This document shows positions 42,689 to 54,797 of a stretch of 64,000 nucleotides of DNA, in pieces (position 1 is the stretch's first letter; each line of letters begins with the position of its first letter). The DNA is from Moringa oleifera (Eukaryota; Streptophyta; Magnoliopsida; Brassicales; Moringaceae), in NCBI GenBank assembly GCA_021397835.1, contig JAJFZO010000609.1, forward strand, positions 11,844,001 through 11,908,000. Reading direction: 5' to 3'. The notes under the pieces were generated by a model. That model saw nothing but the letters and a program-made list of their open reading frames with translations, did not search any database and had not been told where the DNA came from. The translations under genes and the position numbers were made by a program.

Positions 42689-44672
42689 CTAAGGAGTTTC
42701 CATTAGCCTGCTCTGGATCTTTCTGAGAGTTGAAGTGATGTTGGCAAAGGATGGTCTAACAGAAGGGTCTCCATCCCACGAAAGGCAGATGAGTTCTATG
42801 AGCTCTCCCAACTGGCCATTATTGTAGTCCTCAGGAAGTGAAGGCCTTAACTCACCCTCTGCGACTTCCATGGCGATCTAATCCAAATTAAATCAAGATT
42901 TCCATATCTATGTTAGCAAATGCTTTTGTAATTATGTTTTTTGATCATTATGTCTAAAGTTAAATCATGTTGTAATTGGTAGATTATTACCTGAGTAGGA
43001 CCATAGTCTGTTTCTATATATGGATGATTGCCTGTTATAAGTTCGTTAAGAATGATACCGAAACTGTAGACATCACACTTCTCATTATAAGGCTCGCATC
43101 GCATCACTTCCGGGGCCATATAAACATAAGTTCCTGAAAGAAAAACAGATAGACAAAGTGAATCAATCATGCCATCTTTTTTCTTTTTCCTGTTGAAATA
43201 CAATGTGTATAGACAATGCATATATGCTTGCCTGTTTCGCCGGTGAGGGCCATTTCTTCATCAGCCAAGAACCGAGCATGACCAAAATCAGCAACTCTTA
43301 CGTGTTTGGCATCGTCCAAGAAAATATTGCTGGGCTTCAGGTCTCTGTGGATGAGTTTGGGCTCCTGTTCGTGCAGATACTGCATCGCCTGAGCAATCTC
43401 CAGCGCCTTGGCCACCCTCTCTTGAAGAGGAGGAAGTGCTACGTTCCTCTCTTTTATTCTGCCATTGCCAGGGCCATGGAGCCACCCTTTCAGGGTCATG
43501 CTCAAGAACTCCGTCACCACCCACCCCTGCTCAGGTGGCTCGAGGCACGCACCCATTAGCTGCAGAACAAAACGGTGTCTCTGTCTGGATAAGGTTTCCA
43601 CCTCTTGAGCAAAAAATGCAACACCGCTGTCGTTTTTCTGAAAGAAATCAGGGAATACGCACTTCACTGCCACATCAAGTCCTCGCCATGTTCCTCTGTA
43701 GATGTCTGCAGTAGTCCCCTGCGCTATTTTGTCTTGAAGCTCAACCTGTTTCAAAAACATGCGTAGAGCACGATATAACAACAATGGCCTATTCGTGGAG
43801 CTACCACTCAAAAGAAGTTGATAGCCCAGCGACCCTGCGCATATGCAAAAAGGGAAGAACTAATGTTAACCTCGCGTGGGTCAATGTACCATCCACTGAG
43901 CTTGGCTTGGTGGACGAGTGGCTCGAGATCAGGATGTGGGTGGTGGTGCAGCCTGGGTGGCCCTTGAGGGCTCGTGTTGACGCTGAGAGTATTGGAGAGA
44001 GTACTCTGTTGTCGATGGTGATCAATGTCCTCGTGGTGAATTATGTGCTCCAAGAATCCATTATCTTGCGCTATTTGAAGACAGTAGCGAAGATAGTCCT
44101 GCGTTCTTTCCATTCTCTTCCTGTACATGATCCGCAGTTCCTTCTGCTTCTGGACTTCCCTCTCCAGCTCCTCCACCTACACAACCCAAAAATTCAGCAA
44201 CACAAGGCCCAGAAGATCAAGACATTACAACCTACATCTGGGCTTCGGCTCATTGGGCAAGACATGAGATCCACCGAGGTCCATATAACACGGTGGACCG
44301 AATCTCTCAGCCCGGACCAAATCTAACGTAGGACTCATGTCGGGGAGAAAAAGCAAGGTACCCACTAGGGGACCTCGGTGAAATTATGCATCGACACTAC
44401 CATTCATGCACCAATAAAACCAGTCGAGGTCCACATTAGGATACCTGCTGGTCCAATTTGGAACCAGATTGGTTCTGGCGCTGCTGCTGGTGCTGGTTCA
44501 TGGAAACGATAGACCCCATAGTCACGCAGCCTTGACAACATCGCCAGGAACTGGACCCGGTGCTGCTCGTGGCAGCTGATCTTCCTACCTTCGCCGGAGA
44601 GTTAACCACCGGTGACTTTCTCGGTGAGAATTGATCGGATTTCTTCTGCTTCTGGTTGCCCGCGAGGATCAT
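42689..44672 (-). CDS. Raf-like (TKL-class) serine/threonine protein kinase
   Basis: Plant soluble Raf-like protein kinase. Five exons in transcription order: 44445-44672, 43871-44176, 43232-43745, 42991-43133, 42689-42877 (459 aa). Residues 1-76 are basic, Ser/Gln-rich with a CCQGC cluster. Residues 77-110 form a coiled coil ([15 protein letters not shown]). The kinase domain starts near 179 ([18 protein letters not shown]) with the ATP-binding Lys in [10 protein letters not shown], the catalytic loop [14 protein letters not shown], the DFG motif in VADFGHARF, and APE in YMAPEVM. The first glycine of the nucleotide loop is Ala (IAQG). Intron 3 starts with GC (ACAG then GCAAGC); this is the only choice that gives [12 protein letters not shown]. 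Catalytic residues are intact. Substrate and pathway are unknown. Confidence 0.9.
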
Positions 44673-46219
44673 GATATACGTTGTTTCCTTCCCAAATATG
44701 GTGGTATAGAGCAGGAAACCAGAGGGAAATGTGAACTTAAGTCTAATGTCACATATAATAAGGTTTATGATTGCTGTGTACATGTAATCCTAGCAAAGGA
44801 CAAGATGGGCGGATTCTGTGATGATGTTTTTTTTTATAAAAATTTTTTTTCTTCTTCTCCCCCTCATAAGTATTATTGAATGTGATGAACATTTTGTGAT
44901 TTTCCTAGGAAACAAACAGCCTTGTCAACTGTTGTAAGAGATGGGTGACATTGTCTATGCCGTTTTCAACATTTAAAAGAAAGAAAAACGTTGAAATTGA
45001 TAATCGGGCGGGTTTTCCTAAAAATCACGGCAATCCCCAAATGCATATGCATGCCAACAAAATTTAAGGTTTGGACCACCGAAGTAGATGCAGCAATTTG
45101 TGGTCCATTCGGTAGAATCTATTCAAGAGTCATCAGCACATAGATTTCACAAAATCATTAGCTTTCTTTCCTTTATTTTGATTACCCAACACAATGAATA
45201 TCCTCAATTTGGTGTTAAAATGTTTACCATGAATAATATTAGTCATGCCAATTCAAACAAGTATTTCGTCTCATTCAATTTTTTGTTTTTTTATTGTTGT
45301 TTCGATTTTGTTCTATTTCATATTCAAGTTCTTATTTAACTTAATAAACATGAAGCACCGGTTGCGATGATCAATTTACTAATGGCAACGTTTGGTGCGT
45401 GTGATTGATTTGAATAAACGAAAAAAATAAGACTAAACCTCGTTAGTAAGCAAATGATAGAAGGGCAATGAAGAACGTTGGTGGGCAATGATATGCTCAT
45501 ATATGCCTTCTACTTTTGACGTTGTGTTGGAATTGAATGGCCTTTTTTAAACGTTGAAGTGGAAAAAATGCACCATTTGCTGCTCTGTCCATTCATTTCT
45601 GTGGTCCATCCACAAATAAATTATCAATCTTTCTCATCTTTCTCTTTTTTTTGGGTGATTCTTCTTTTATAATTTATTTTTTTGCACTTTTGTGAAGATT
45701 CTTTAATAGATCAAACATCAAATTCGCCCATCACTTTGTGCTTTGTAAGAAGAAGAAAAAGCTGTGGAACTATCTCATGGAAACCCTTCCTCGGGATTGC
45801 CATTCACTGACCTTTCTCACTTACCACTACCAAACCAACAATGTGGACCAGTCCACCAATTCTTTTTCTTTCCTAGTTATTTTGAAATCATCAGGAGGTT
45901 CTCCCCATTTGATTTGCATTGATAGTTAACACAGTTCTGGTCAATAGATGATACTGATTATTCTGAATATTGTTTTCGTTAATTAGCAATCTAATTAGAT
46001 TCTGCATGCATGTGGGGGTGACAGGTAAGGTGAGGACATGGCGGAGATCGATGATGGTTATCTTTGTGCAGAGAGGAGACAAGGAATTTGTTACTTCTAG
46101 TAATTCTGGGTTTTCAGAGACAGACAACCTGCGTCATCATTACATGAGACTTGTATCAGAAACCATACTGCCAAGGAATCAAATTAAAACCACTGCATGC
46201 ATTTCCAAGTGTACAATCC

Positions 46220-46220
<1 letters not shown>

Positions 46221-46250
<30 letters not shown>
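46221..46250 (+). repeat. CCTG microsatellite
   Basis: Seven and a half perfect CCTG units. Confidence 0.95.
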
Positions 46251-46251
<1 letters not shown>

Positions 46252-48285
46252 TGTTATAGCACCTGTCTGTTTGTTTCCCTGGAAAGCTTAAAGACGTGCA
46301 CCATCCATGGCAACAACAAAGGAACTGGTTTAAGCATTAAAGAAAGAGAAATCGATCGGACGATAGTGAGGGAATACGAAATGGGTCAACGCGGTTGGGT
46401 GGGTTGTGGGTTGTCTCTTTTAACTCTCTTCTCACCGCCATACATTATTCTCCTCATCATTCTCATACCCAACTTTCTCTAGCTGACTCTCTCACCAAAC
46501 CTACTGAACAAGGCTTGATGTGGAACTATCATACCAACATTTTAATTTAACTAATAATAAATTACGCCGTTAATGAACATATCTCATGTTAATCAATATA
46601 ACTACTTTTGACATAAGTATTAAACAATTGTCATACCCATTTGATGAATAAGTGAAACCCACCAAACCCTAGCCAACTGGGTATTGTTATGGGTTGTGTT
46701 TTTAATTAATATTTAATCATATGATCACCTTATATTTTAAGAAAGATGCTTGAATTGAATCCAAGGGAGACTCGAGCATTTCATCGTTAATGTGCATGCT
46801 CATCCTCACGTACATATAATGAAATATTTATAGGTTTCATTATAAGGGCTATTGACAATAATGAATCCTCTCTACGTAATTAATAATTAGTTGTGTGCTC
46901 TCTTTGATTGGTTGGTATCTAGTTCAACTCAGTTCTAAGTCACTTCATCATCATTGCTTCTAAGTTTATAAATGTGGTGGCTATTCACCTTCATGTGCTA
47001 AACATATTATAGTAGGCTTCTAGTGCCCACATACTTAATTACAATATTAATTAGCGATCTAATTAGACAATGTGCGGTTGTTCTTATAGGTAAGCATATA
47101 TGTCACATTCTTAATTATGCTAACTAAATCTCTTAATTCTTAAATTACTTAGTTACTATAAGATTAACTAAAGAAATTAATGAATATTGTGCTTCTAAGA
47201 GTAAGGAGATATGATATATATAATAATAATTAATGGGTTTCGGTAGTTTAATCTATCATGTTCATTTTTATATCTATGAGATTCTTGAAGCGTATAAGAG
47301 CCCTTTAAATTGCACGAACACCTTCCGTGTTAATAAAAAAATCATAGCATGATCAGAAGTGAAGGTTTAATTTATAGTTTGTGATGCTCCAAAGGACAAT
47401 ATGAATTATTATCTCTAGGCAGAAAAACAAGTTCAACATAACTAATCATGCAGGTGCTAGCTCCTACAACAAGTTCAAATATCCCTTTTACTGTTTAATC
47501 TCTCTTCCAGATTAATCCATTTCAGTATCAGATTTCCTTATTATAAAGTGAAATTCCACCACCCATTTGATTAATTTCGTGTAAAAGTTGATTAGGTTGG
47601 TAACATTCTTATGTATCATAGAGGGGATTTTTACACATTTGATAGCTAATACACATGGAAGACCATAATTTCAAGGGAAAGGAAAGGAAAGGAAAACGTG
47701 AAACCATGTACATCTAGATTAAAGTTAAAGTAGCTATAATTAATGGGTAATTTTGATAATCACCAATGTTGATATGGTATTATGAAATTGGAAATTAATG
47801 GTTGTTTGAGAGAGGAATCTTGTTTGGGAACAAGGAAAATGGTATGGAGACCAAAATCAAAAGAGAAAGGCATTTGTCTCGGATGTTGTGGGATGCTAAC
47901 GCAATGTTCAAGTAAGGGGGCAGTGGAGGCCTGGCTTGGAGGAGGGTCCCTGAAACAATCATCAAAATTCAAGAGAGCAAAAGAAAAGAAAGCAAAAGCT
48001 CTCAACTTTCTCTATTCCCATGAGCGGAAGATCTGCCTTTGCCTTTACCATCCTTCTCCCTCTCACCGTTTTGCTTGTCATTACGATCTCGAATCTTTCA
48101 TTTTTTCTCCTCTCTTTTTCTTTCTCTCTTTCTTTCCTTTTCTTCTTTTTCCTTCCTCCTATCAAAGACTGGAGACTGTCAGTATCTCTCCAGTTTCAGA
48201 TCATCATCAAGACTTAACGCATCCCCAGTTCTCTCACTTTCCAAGAAAATCAAATTAAATTCTCTGCTCTCTCTCCTTCCCCCTC

Positions 48286-48286
<1 letters not shown>

Positions 48287-48341
<55 letters not shown>
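48287..48341 (+). repeat. 55-base C homopolymer
   Basis: Unbroken C run inside a CT-rich tract. Poly-proline and poly-glycine frames crossing it are artefacts of translation. Confidence 0.95.
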
Positions 48342-48346
<5 letters not shown>

Positions 48347-48610
48347 CATTTTCTCTTTTCCATTTGCATCTTTCACATTTAACTCCAACTCCAATTATGG
48401 TATAAAATAATGGGTATCAGAAAAAAATATATATTATATTTGTTCAGGAAAGAAAGAAAATTTTCTGTTTGGTATCCCAGAAACCAGAAGTTTTGTCCAT
48501 TAGCTAGGGAAGAGGACAAGACTTCTGAAATGAACCCATTACAGTAAAACGAAGAACAAACCAGAATTTAATAACGATTATGTTCTATAACATCGTCCTG
48601 TAATAAAAAA

Positions 48611-50008
48611 TTACATTATGAAGCCATTAGCAATGGCAAGGTTCGTATTGACATTCGTAGTTTCATACACTGGAAGCTCTTCCCTGTACCTATCGTTTCC
48701 AATCACTGCGAGATGATCAAGCTCGAATAAGTCCGAGCTCGAACAGCTCGCTGCATCATCATCTTCATCGTTGTTATACTTATCGCGGACGGTTCTTGTG
48801 CTGATCAAGTCGTTTTTCGTTTTATTTTGGTGATAATCTCTCAAGAACTCTCTCGCCATTTCCTCTACTCGCCTGCTCTTCTCCATGACTTGGAACCTGA
48901 GCTCTTCCTCTTGCTTTCTGGATGGTGACTTTCCTATCTTCCATGCGGTTGGCACCGACACGGACATTAGACCCAGCTCATCTTCTTTCCCGTACAAGCT
49001 CTTATGGCCACAAGGCCTGCAGTCTTCATCGACAATGACGCTAACGGGGTAAAATCTGACACTTCGTTTAACTCCGTTGCGTAGTCTTTCCCTTGTGGAA
49101 GGTGAGTGCTTGCTCAGGCACGACCTTGAGAAAGAAGAAGCAGAGGAACACGTCGAGACCTGTCCTGATTTCGCTTGTCTGTCAATAGTCCCGTCACCGC
49201 AGCTGACGACTGACGACGCATTCTTTGACGATTTCTTGGAGTTTCCTGCTGTGAACAGAGAATTGATGAAGCTGGCGAGGCGGCCACCTGGTGAAATCGG
49301 CTGTTTCACCTTCTTGAGGTTCCCGTATATCTTCATGGCTCTTGATTTTGACTTGACGAGGCCGTCTCCGTGTTTTGGAGTATGGTCTGTAGCAGAACCG
49401 TAGTGGTGATCGTCGACCAAGTGAAACTCTCTCTGTTGATAAAACAGAGAGGTCTCTGTTTTTCCAGTTTTCTCGGAGCGGCCCGAGAGGAGGCTGGTCC
49501 TGACAGGCTTAGGTCTCGACGGGGCAAAACACGAGGCTCTGGATCTTACACCGTACAAGGATTCTGTGTCGGAGGATGAGAATCCACCAGAGCTTGAATC
49601 TGACGAGCTTGAAGTGGAGCTGAAAAAGAGAGCATCCTGATCGTGACCGTGAATGAGATGATCATGATGTGATTTTCTCTCAAAGTCTGTGAGAAGATGT
49701 CTTTTCTGCTCTGCAGTGGCTTTTTCAGTTGCTTTCTTGTCCATCCATTTCTGGATCAAGCAAGCTCGCCGATAACTAGACATCTCTTCTCCTCCCTCTC
49801 CTTCTTCTTTCACAAGTCTGCTGCTTTTCGCACTGCTTCTGCTCTGCTTCTTCGGCATCGCCTCTCTGTAAAACCTCAAATCGTCGTGCTTTTGGTCTCC
49901 GTCGTCGATTGAACGGTAGATTTCATCGAGAAGAGATGAAGAGAAAGATGGGTTTCTCCTCTCTTGCTTGTATCTATCTTCTCTCAGTGATCTCTCCCAC
50001 CTATCCAT
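48611..50008 (-). CDS. BIG GRAIN 1-like protein
   Basis: Single-exon gene, 465 aa. Family members are plant-specific regulators of auxin response and organ size; rice BG1 is a plasma-membrane protein. Recognition rests on the N-terminal FSSSLLDEIYRSID motif, the RACLIQKWMDKK region, a Ser-rich acidic stretch, the basic VKRSVRFYPVSVIVDED block, and the C-terminal SSSDLFELDHLAVIGNDRY and ELPVYETT motifs near the end. No membrane span or enzyme domain is visible. The protein is rich in Ser, Arg and Lys. The start is chosen because the conserved N-terminal motif follows within 30 residues. Confidence 0.87.
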   Translation of the reverse strand: MDRWERSLREDRYKQERRNPSFSSSLLDEIYRSIDDGDQKHDDLRFYREAMPKKQSRSSAKSSRLVKEEGEGGEEMSSYRRACLIQKWMDKKATEKATAEQKRHLLTDFERKSHHDHLIHGHDQDALFFSSTSSSSDSSSGGFSSSDTESLYGVRSRASCFAPSRPKPVRTSLLSGRSEKTGKTETSLFYQQREFHLVDDHHYGSATDHTPKHGDGLVKSKSRAMKIYGNLKKVKQPISPGGRLASFINSLFTAGNSKKSSKNASSVVSCGDGTIDRQAKSGQVSTCSSASSFSRSCLSKHSPSTRERLRNGVKRSVRFYPVSVIVDEDCRPCGHKSLYGKEDELGLMSVSVPTAWKIGKSPSRKQEEELRFQVMEKSRRVEEMAREFLRDYHQNKTKNDLISTRTVRDKYNNDEDDDAASCSSSDLFELDHLAVIGNDRYREELPVYETTNVNTNLAIANGFIM

Positions 50009-50318
50009 GATTAAAAATGAAACTTACAGAAGAGAAGGTAAGCGTGAAGCTCAAAAGCTGCAACAGCGAGTTGAACAGAAGGTGGTGAAATGATGAAAAA
50101 GAAACTGCTAGAGGAAACCGGTAAAACACAGATATTTTTCTTTCTCTCTCTAGAATTTCTGGGTCTTGGGTGTTATGTAATAGCGTACAAGAATAAATCC
50201 CAAGAAACAAACAGAAAGTGATTCCCGTTAGAGAGTGAGAGAGAGAGAGAGAGAGAAGAGTAATGAGAGCAAAATGGCACGCTGTGAAGATGCAGGGAAG
50301 GGAACAGAAGCAAAGGGC

Positions 50319-50324
50319 TTTATA
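50319..50324 (-). promoter_or_regulatory. TATA box of BIG GRAIN 1-like gene
   Basis: TATAAA on the minus strand about 310 bases upstream of the ATG. The predicted leader is long and contains a GA/CT microsatellite (about 50236-50255). Confidence 0.55.
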
Positions 50325-53300
50325 AAGGTCATCACGCGCGTGCATGCTTTCCATCCTAGTTGGAGCCAATGCCAGTTTGGCACTTGATGACATGGCACCG
50401 TATCAAAACCTTTGTCCTTCCCAAAATGCCCTTGGTTTCATCTTGACGCTTGTTCCTCGAACTTCAAAATTGAATTTGGAGCCGTTGGATCACTACGTAT
50501 AGACGCTGTGATTATCTGTATGCCTCTCTGCGGTATCACCTGGAACAGAGGCATGCTGGTGGACCCAAATGTTGGTATAGCCTTTAATATAAAATTACCC
50601 CACAATAAATATAATTTTAAAATTAATTGAAATTAAATTAAGTTATATTTCACATTAAATGTCACGCGTTTGGAAATATCATTTATAAAGCTCATAGAAA
50701 ATAAAATATTAATCAATTAATAATAAATACTAAAAATATATGTTAAATTTTATGGAACCAAATCCTGATTTTTCTAATATCAAAATATATGAATTTAAAA
50801 CCCAAAATAAAGAGGATATATTTGAATATTAAATATAATTTAATAAACTCATTTAAGATAATTTAAATCATGGAAAATGCGAAATTGATGGGAAGGTTCC
50901 TGATGTTAATAGCGTATGAAACCGGCTCAGTTGGCATAGTCACGGTGATTTAAATGGAAAGAACTATAAAATAATAATGTAAGACAATCAAAGTACTAAC
51001 AGATTTAATGGAATTTGATCCTTTTCTTATTTTGTTTGTATTGTGTTTGGTAAGTAGTCGGTATAATTTGCTGTCATAGAATTATTTTGTCTATGATCTA
51101 ATAATTCATATTATAAGTTTAAGAAGTATAAGATATGGTTTAGAATAAAATTCCATGGCCGGTTGGAAGCTAATCTTGGATTATTGTAACCGTACGTGTA
51201 ATCGGAAAACAGTGCACATGTATTTGTTGAGAAATTATCACCCAATGGGCCACTTTGAGGATATATAAAAAAATTTAAAATACAATAAATATCATAATAA
51301 TGGAATTATTTTAATTTTTAATTTAAACCCAAAAAAAAAGGAAGGGAGATTAATTCCCTGGAATAGATAAATGTGGCTACTTTGGTGCGTGCGGTGCAGG
51401 AAGAACAGTTTTGTACTTTAGGACAGTGGGTCCCAGTTGGGTTGGTGTCGATCTTTTGAAATTCAAAGGGGTGTAAGCTCTATTACCGAAAATCAGAAAT
51501 GACAGTTAAAAAGGTAAAACAAGTTGATGAGAGGATGGCCTTTAATTATGGGACAAGCTTAACCCCTTTTACCATTCTGTAATTAATTTCAGGAGCCTGT
51601 TAAATTCGGCTCTTAATCATGAAAAATCAACCCAGGAGCCTCTCAGCCCCATCAATCTTATCTCTGAATTCAACACATTTTAAAAAATCAACGTAAAAAA
51701 TTAGATTAACAGAAAATTCTGATCCTTTGGAATATCATATTTGCTGGTTAAACTATGTGCACAATGAGTCAACTTGACCATTTGGAAAATCACATGCAGG
51801 GTTTACAGCATGCAAAGCCATGCATATATCTGTTATCCTGTTGGTCGAGTTGCTTCTTCAATTAGAGTGACAGGGAACAAATCAAGCAGCACCATCATTA
51901 AGTATCCTGAAAAGGGTGGTTTTCAGGTTGATCTTGATATCCAGCAAAGCCCAGGATTTGGCCTGAGAATTAGATTACAGGGTCACGGTGGATCTGCCTC
52001 CATTATCCTTGTCAAGATCACATGTTTCTGGTTTTAAAATCCTCGGTGTTCACCCATTTCAACTCACAGAACTATCATGAACACCATTGGTGCTTCCCTT
52101 TATGCAATCTTCTTGTGGGTTAAAGGAGGCTGATGCAGAAAGGTCAATGATCTGATCTCTTCCATTGGTTTCAGAATATCTTGACCTGTTTAGATTTAGA
52201 GTTGGACCAGCATACATGCGAGGTGGCTTCCACCACCAATTAGACAATGATCTCCTCTGAATATCAAAGCCTGATGCTTGTAGATCTGGGGTTTGATTAA
52301 ATATTAAGTAGGACCAAGCTAACAAGTCATCTGATTGATCAATTTCGATCTCACATGTCCTGTGTGATATAAAGCAGTCTTTGCTTGCTAAATATGGTTT
52401 TGGGGTGGGAACTGGGAAGCCAAGAAAGTACGGAGCTTCATAGCTTTAACGTGGGGCCCCAAAGGAAGACGAACAGCTAATAGGAGTACACCAATAATTA
52501 ACGGCTGATATGGCGTCACGCCTTGCTCTGTGGGGCCGACTGGAGAGGCACGTGAACTCTTTACTGGTTTCTGTCCAATGACACATGCATCTGACACGTG
52601 CGGTTAGGTTTAAGGGGTACCCTGTCCCTCCGCTGAGCTTTCTTCACACGCACACGTCATCTCGATTAGTCATTAATCTGGCTTCCCCCTTAGGAGCATC
52701 CCATCCAATAGAATCTCGCCACGTGTTTAATTATTGAAAATGCCGGTAATTTTCAATTCAGTTATTTACGCAAAATTGACAATACGTAACCGTATCACTT
52801 TTGACCATAACAAGAGAGTTAATGATTTCATTTGGATTGTTTCCTTGTAAGAGCTATCTGGAAAGATGAGTAGATAATCCTTGTCCGGGGCAGTCTCTGC
52901 CGAGTCCAATCAAGGGGAAACACAATCGAGAAGGGACCCATTGCTTGCCTCCTCAGCAGTGTGACACGTAATGGGGCACGGACACACCTGGATATGACCT
53001 CTTCACCTTGGAGGGGTACAAGTGACACTGCACTGTGGCCCTCCTCACTGGATTTTTTTTTTTCACGTGTGGCAAGATGGGGTTTGTTCCTCGCCGTGGT
53101 CCATCTCTCCACCGTGCGATGGGGGCCATGCGAGAAGCATCCAACGGTGAGATTTGAAAGAAGAAAAAGGCTCCCGTGTGAAGGCGAAAAGCATAGGAGA
53201 TGCCGTCGGTGGTAATGAAGGAGACGCGATGGTGGTGACAGGAGAGGAGAGGATCCCAAGGAGAGTAGATTTTGTGATCAAAGAAAGGAACAGTTCTCTC

Positions 53301-54797
53301 TTCCCAACAAAGCACGCACGCAACGGACACTGATTGGCAGAAATTTTACTAGGCATCTTCTGTTTCCTTGTAGTCAGGACTTCTTCTCTCTGACGACGCA
53401 ACACCCGAACCGGCAATCTCTCTCCCCTGAGCTTTCTTTTTGATTTTTTAAAATGTTTCTGTGTGGTGGGCTTTGTTGTTAATGGTGAACCCACGTGCGA
53501 TGGCCTGAGGAGGCCCATTTTCGGGGTCGAACTCTTCACGTGCTCTGCATGCCTTCCTTCATTGCTTGCTCTGTCTCTCTATAGATTGTGTTGGTGAAGA
53601 CGATGATTCATTGTTCTTGGACTAAGTCATAAATTTGCATTAACTTTAGGAAGTGCAGACAATCAGACCAACAATTAATGTGCGCAAGGTTTCAATACAT
53701 AAGTTTCTGAATATACTTTTGGCTGAGATCAAATATTATGTGGAGAGAGACTATCCCAGTTTATCTACAGTAGTAACAGACAATGCTTCAGTTTTGTTGG
53801 TGAGATTATAGAAACACCATGTGAATGAGCAATGCACCTAAGGGTCTGTCTCCTTCTTCTTCTTCTTCATCGTCAACACTGCTGTCTCCAAGTTGCCGTT
53901 GAGAAGATTTGCGGCCCATGCATGATATATTATCAGAAATTTTGCATCCATTTATCAGGTCCCATCACCACAAAAATTGTAAAGAACCTAAGAGATAAGG
54001 AAAAATCTACCTGATTTTTTTCTCCAATTTTTGTTCGGAGGACTTGGACAATGATGAGAGGTCTAGCTGAAGTCTGATATATTAATCTACAACATGACAG
54101 TCGTAGTTACGCAATTTTCTCATCTGGGATTCTGGATTGAGATGCTTGTGAATTGGTACTTGGCTTTGGGGAAAGTGATAATATAAAAATGACGACAGGA
54201 CGAGAAAGTGAAATGTGGCTGCCCATTATGCATGTGACTATTTTGATCACCCCTACCCTTTCTGGTGGAACACATACTCCAGGTTTGAACCTTAAGCTGA
54301 CAAATGATAATCCTTTCAGGACCCCGAGGAAAAAACAAAAGAAGGAAAGGGATAAAGTACTAAGAACTGGTTTAAGCCAATGTAAAGGCAAATTGTGATT
54401 CAAGATTAGCAGGATCTTCAACTTATCAAGCTGGTGGGATATGATTATCTGGGCTGCAAACTTTCCTGTGTCTTCCAAGAAAATTTTGGTGGATCCATCC
54501 TAGGCTGTCCCATATAATGCTTGTCTGAAGAATCTATCACTATTATCATAATCCTTACAGTAAGTTTAAGGTAAGCTGTCTTTTATTAGTTTCCATTACA
54601 AATGCATACTAATTACATGTAATCTGATGGAAATGAGTTCTGAATTTAGTTCAATGATCCAAATTCTTTCCATTACGACATGTTTTGCTGAGTTAAATAC
54701 TACAGTTGTTCATCATTTTCCATATATTCTGCCTTTTCTCAAAGAAAACTTCTCACCACCATAGTAGCTTATAGGCCACAGCATTCCTTGGCCCTAA
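50325..54797. other. Spacer between BIG GRAIN 1-like and NIT2-like genes
   Basis: About 4.5 kb with no gene I can support. The frames at 51774-52037, 52059-52325, 52828-53539 and 54107-54478 show no known domain and have no clear exon structure. ACGTG cores are frequent between 52490 and 53560, so this could contain distal regulatory DNA or an unannotated non-coding transcript. Confidence 0.5.

Larger units (their letters stand above)
44673..48610. other. Spacer between kinase promoter and BIG GRAIN 1-like gene
   Basis: About 3.9 kb with no recognisable gene. Frames at 45970-46482 and 47782-48258 lack family motifs, and their codon use and position over simple repeats suggest chance. It holds a CCTG microsatellite and a C tract, listed separately. 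Confidence 0.6.

Noticed and set aside
43808..44176. Reading the kinase exon 2 frame through the intron to the stop at 43808
   Set aside because: The frame past 43871 diverges from the family; splicing at GAG/GTTAAC to 43745 restores the conserved kinase start.
45970..46482. 170-codon frame with a CCTG run
   Set aside because: No domain, repeat-derived Cys/Leu/Pro stretch and no exon context.
48039..48410. Poly-Pro frame near the BIG GRAIN 1-like gene
   Set aside because: Translation of the 55-base C run and CT-rich DNA.
50001..50393. 130-codon minus-strand frame upstream of the BIG GRAIN 1-like gene
   Set aside because: It begins upstream of the predicted TATA box and covers the GA repeat leader.
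51774..52037. 87-codon frame in the 50-55 kb spacer
   Set aside because: No recognised family, no splice context, and neighbouring frames on both strands are equally long.
52828..53539. Overlapping frames on both strands
   Set aside because: Locally higher GC content lowers stop frequency; composition is unlike a protein.
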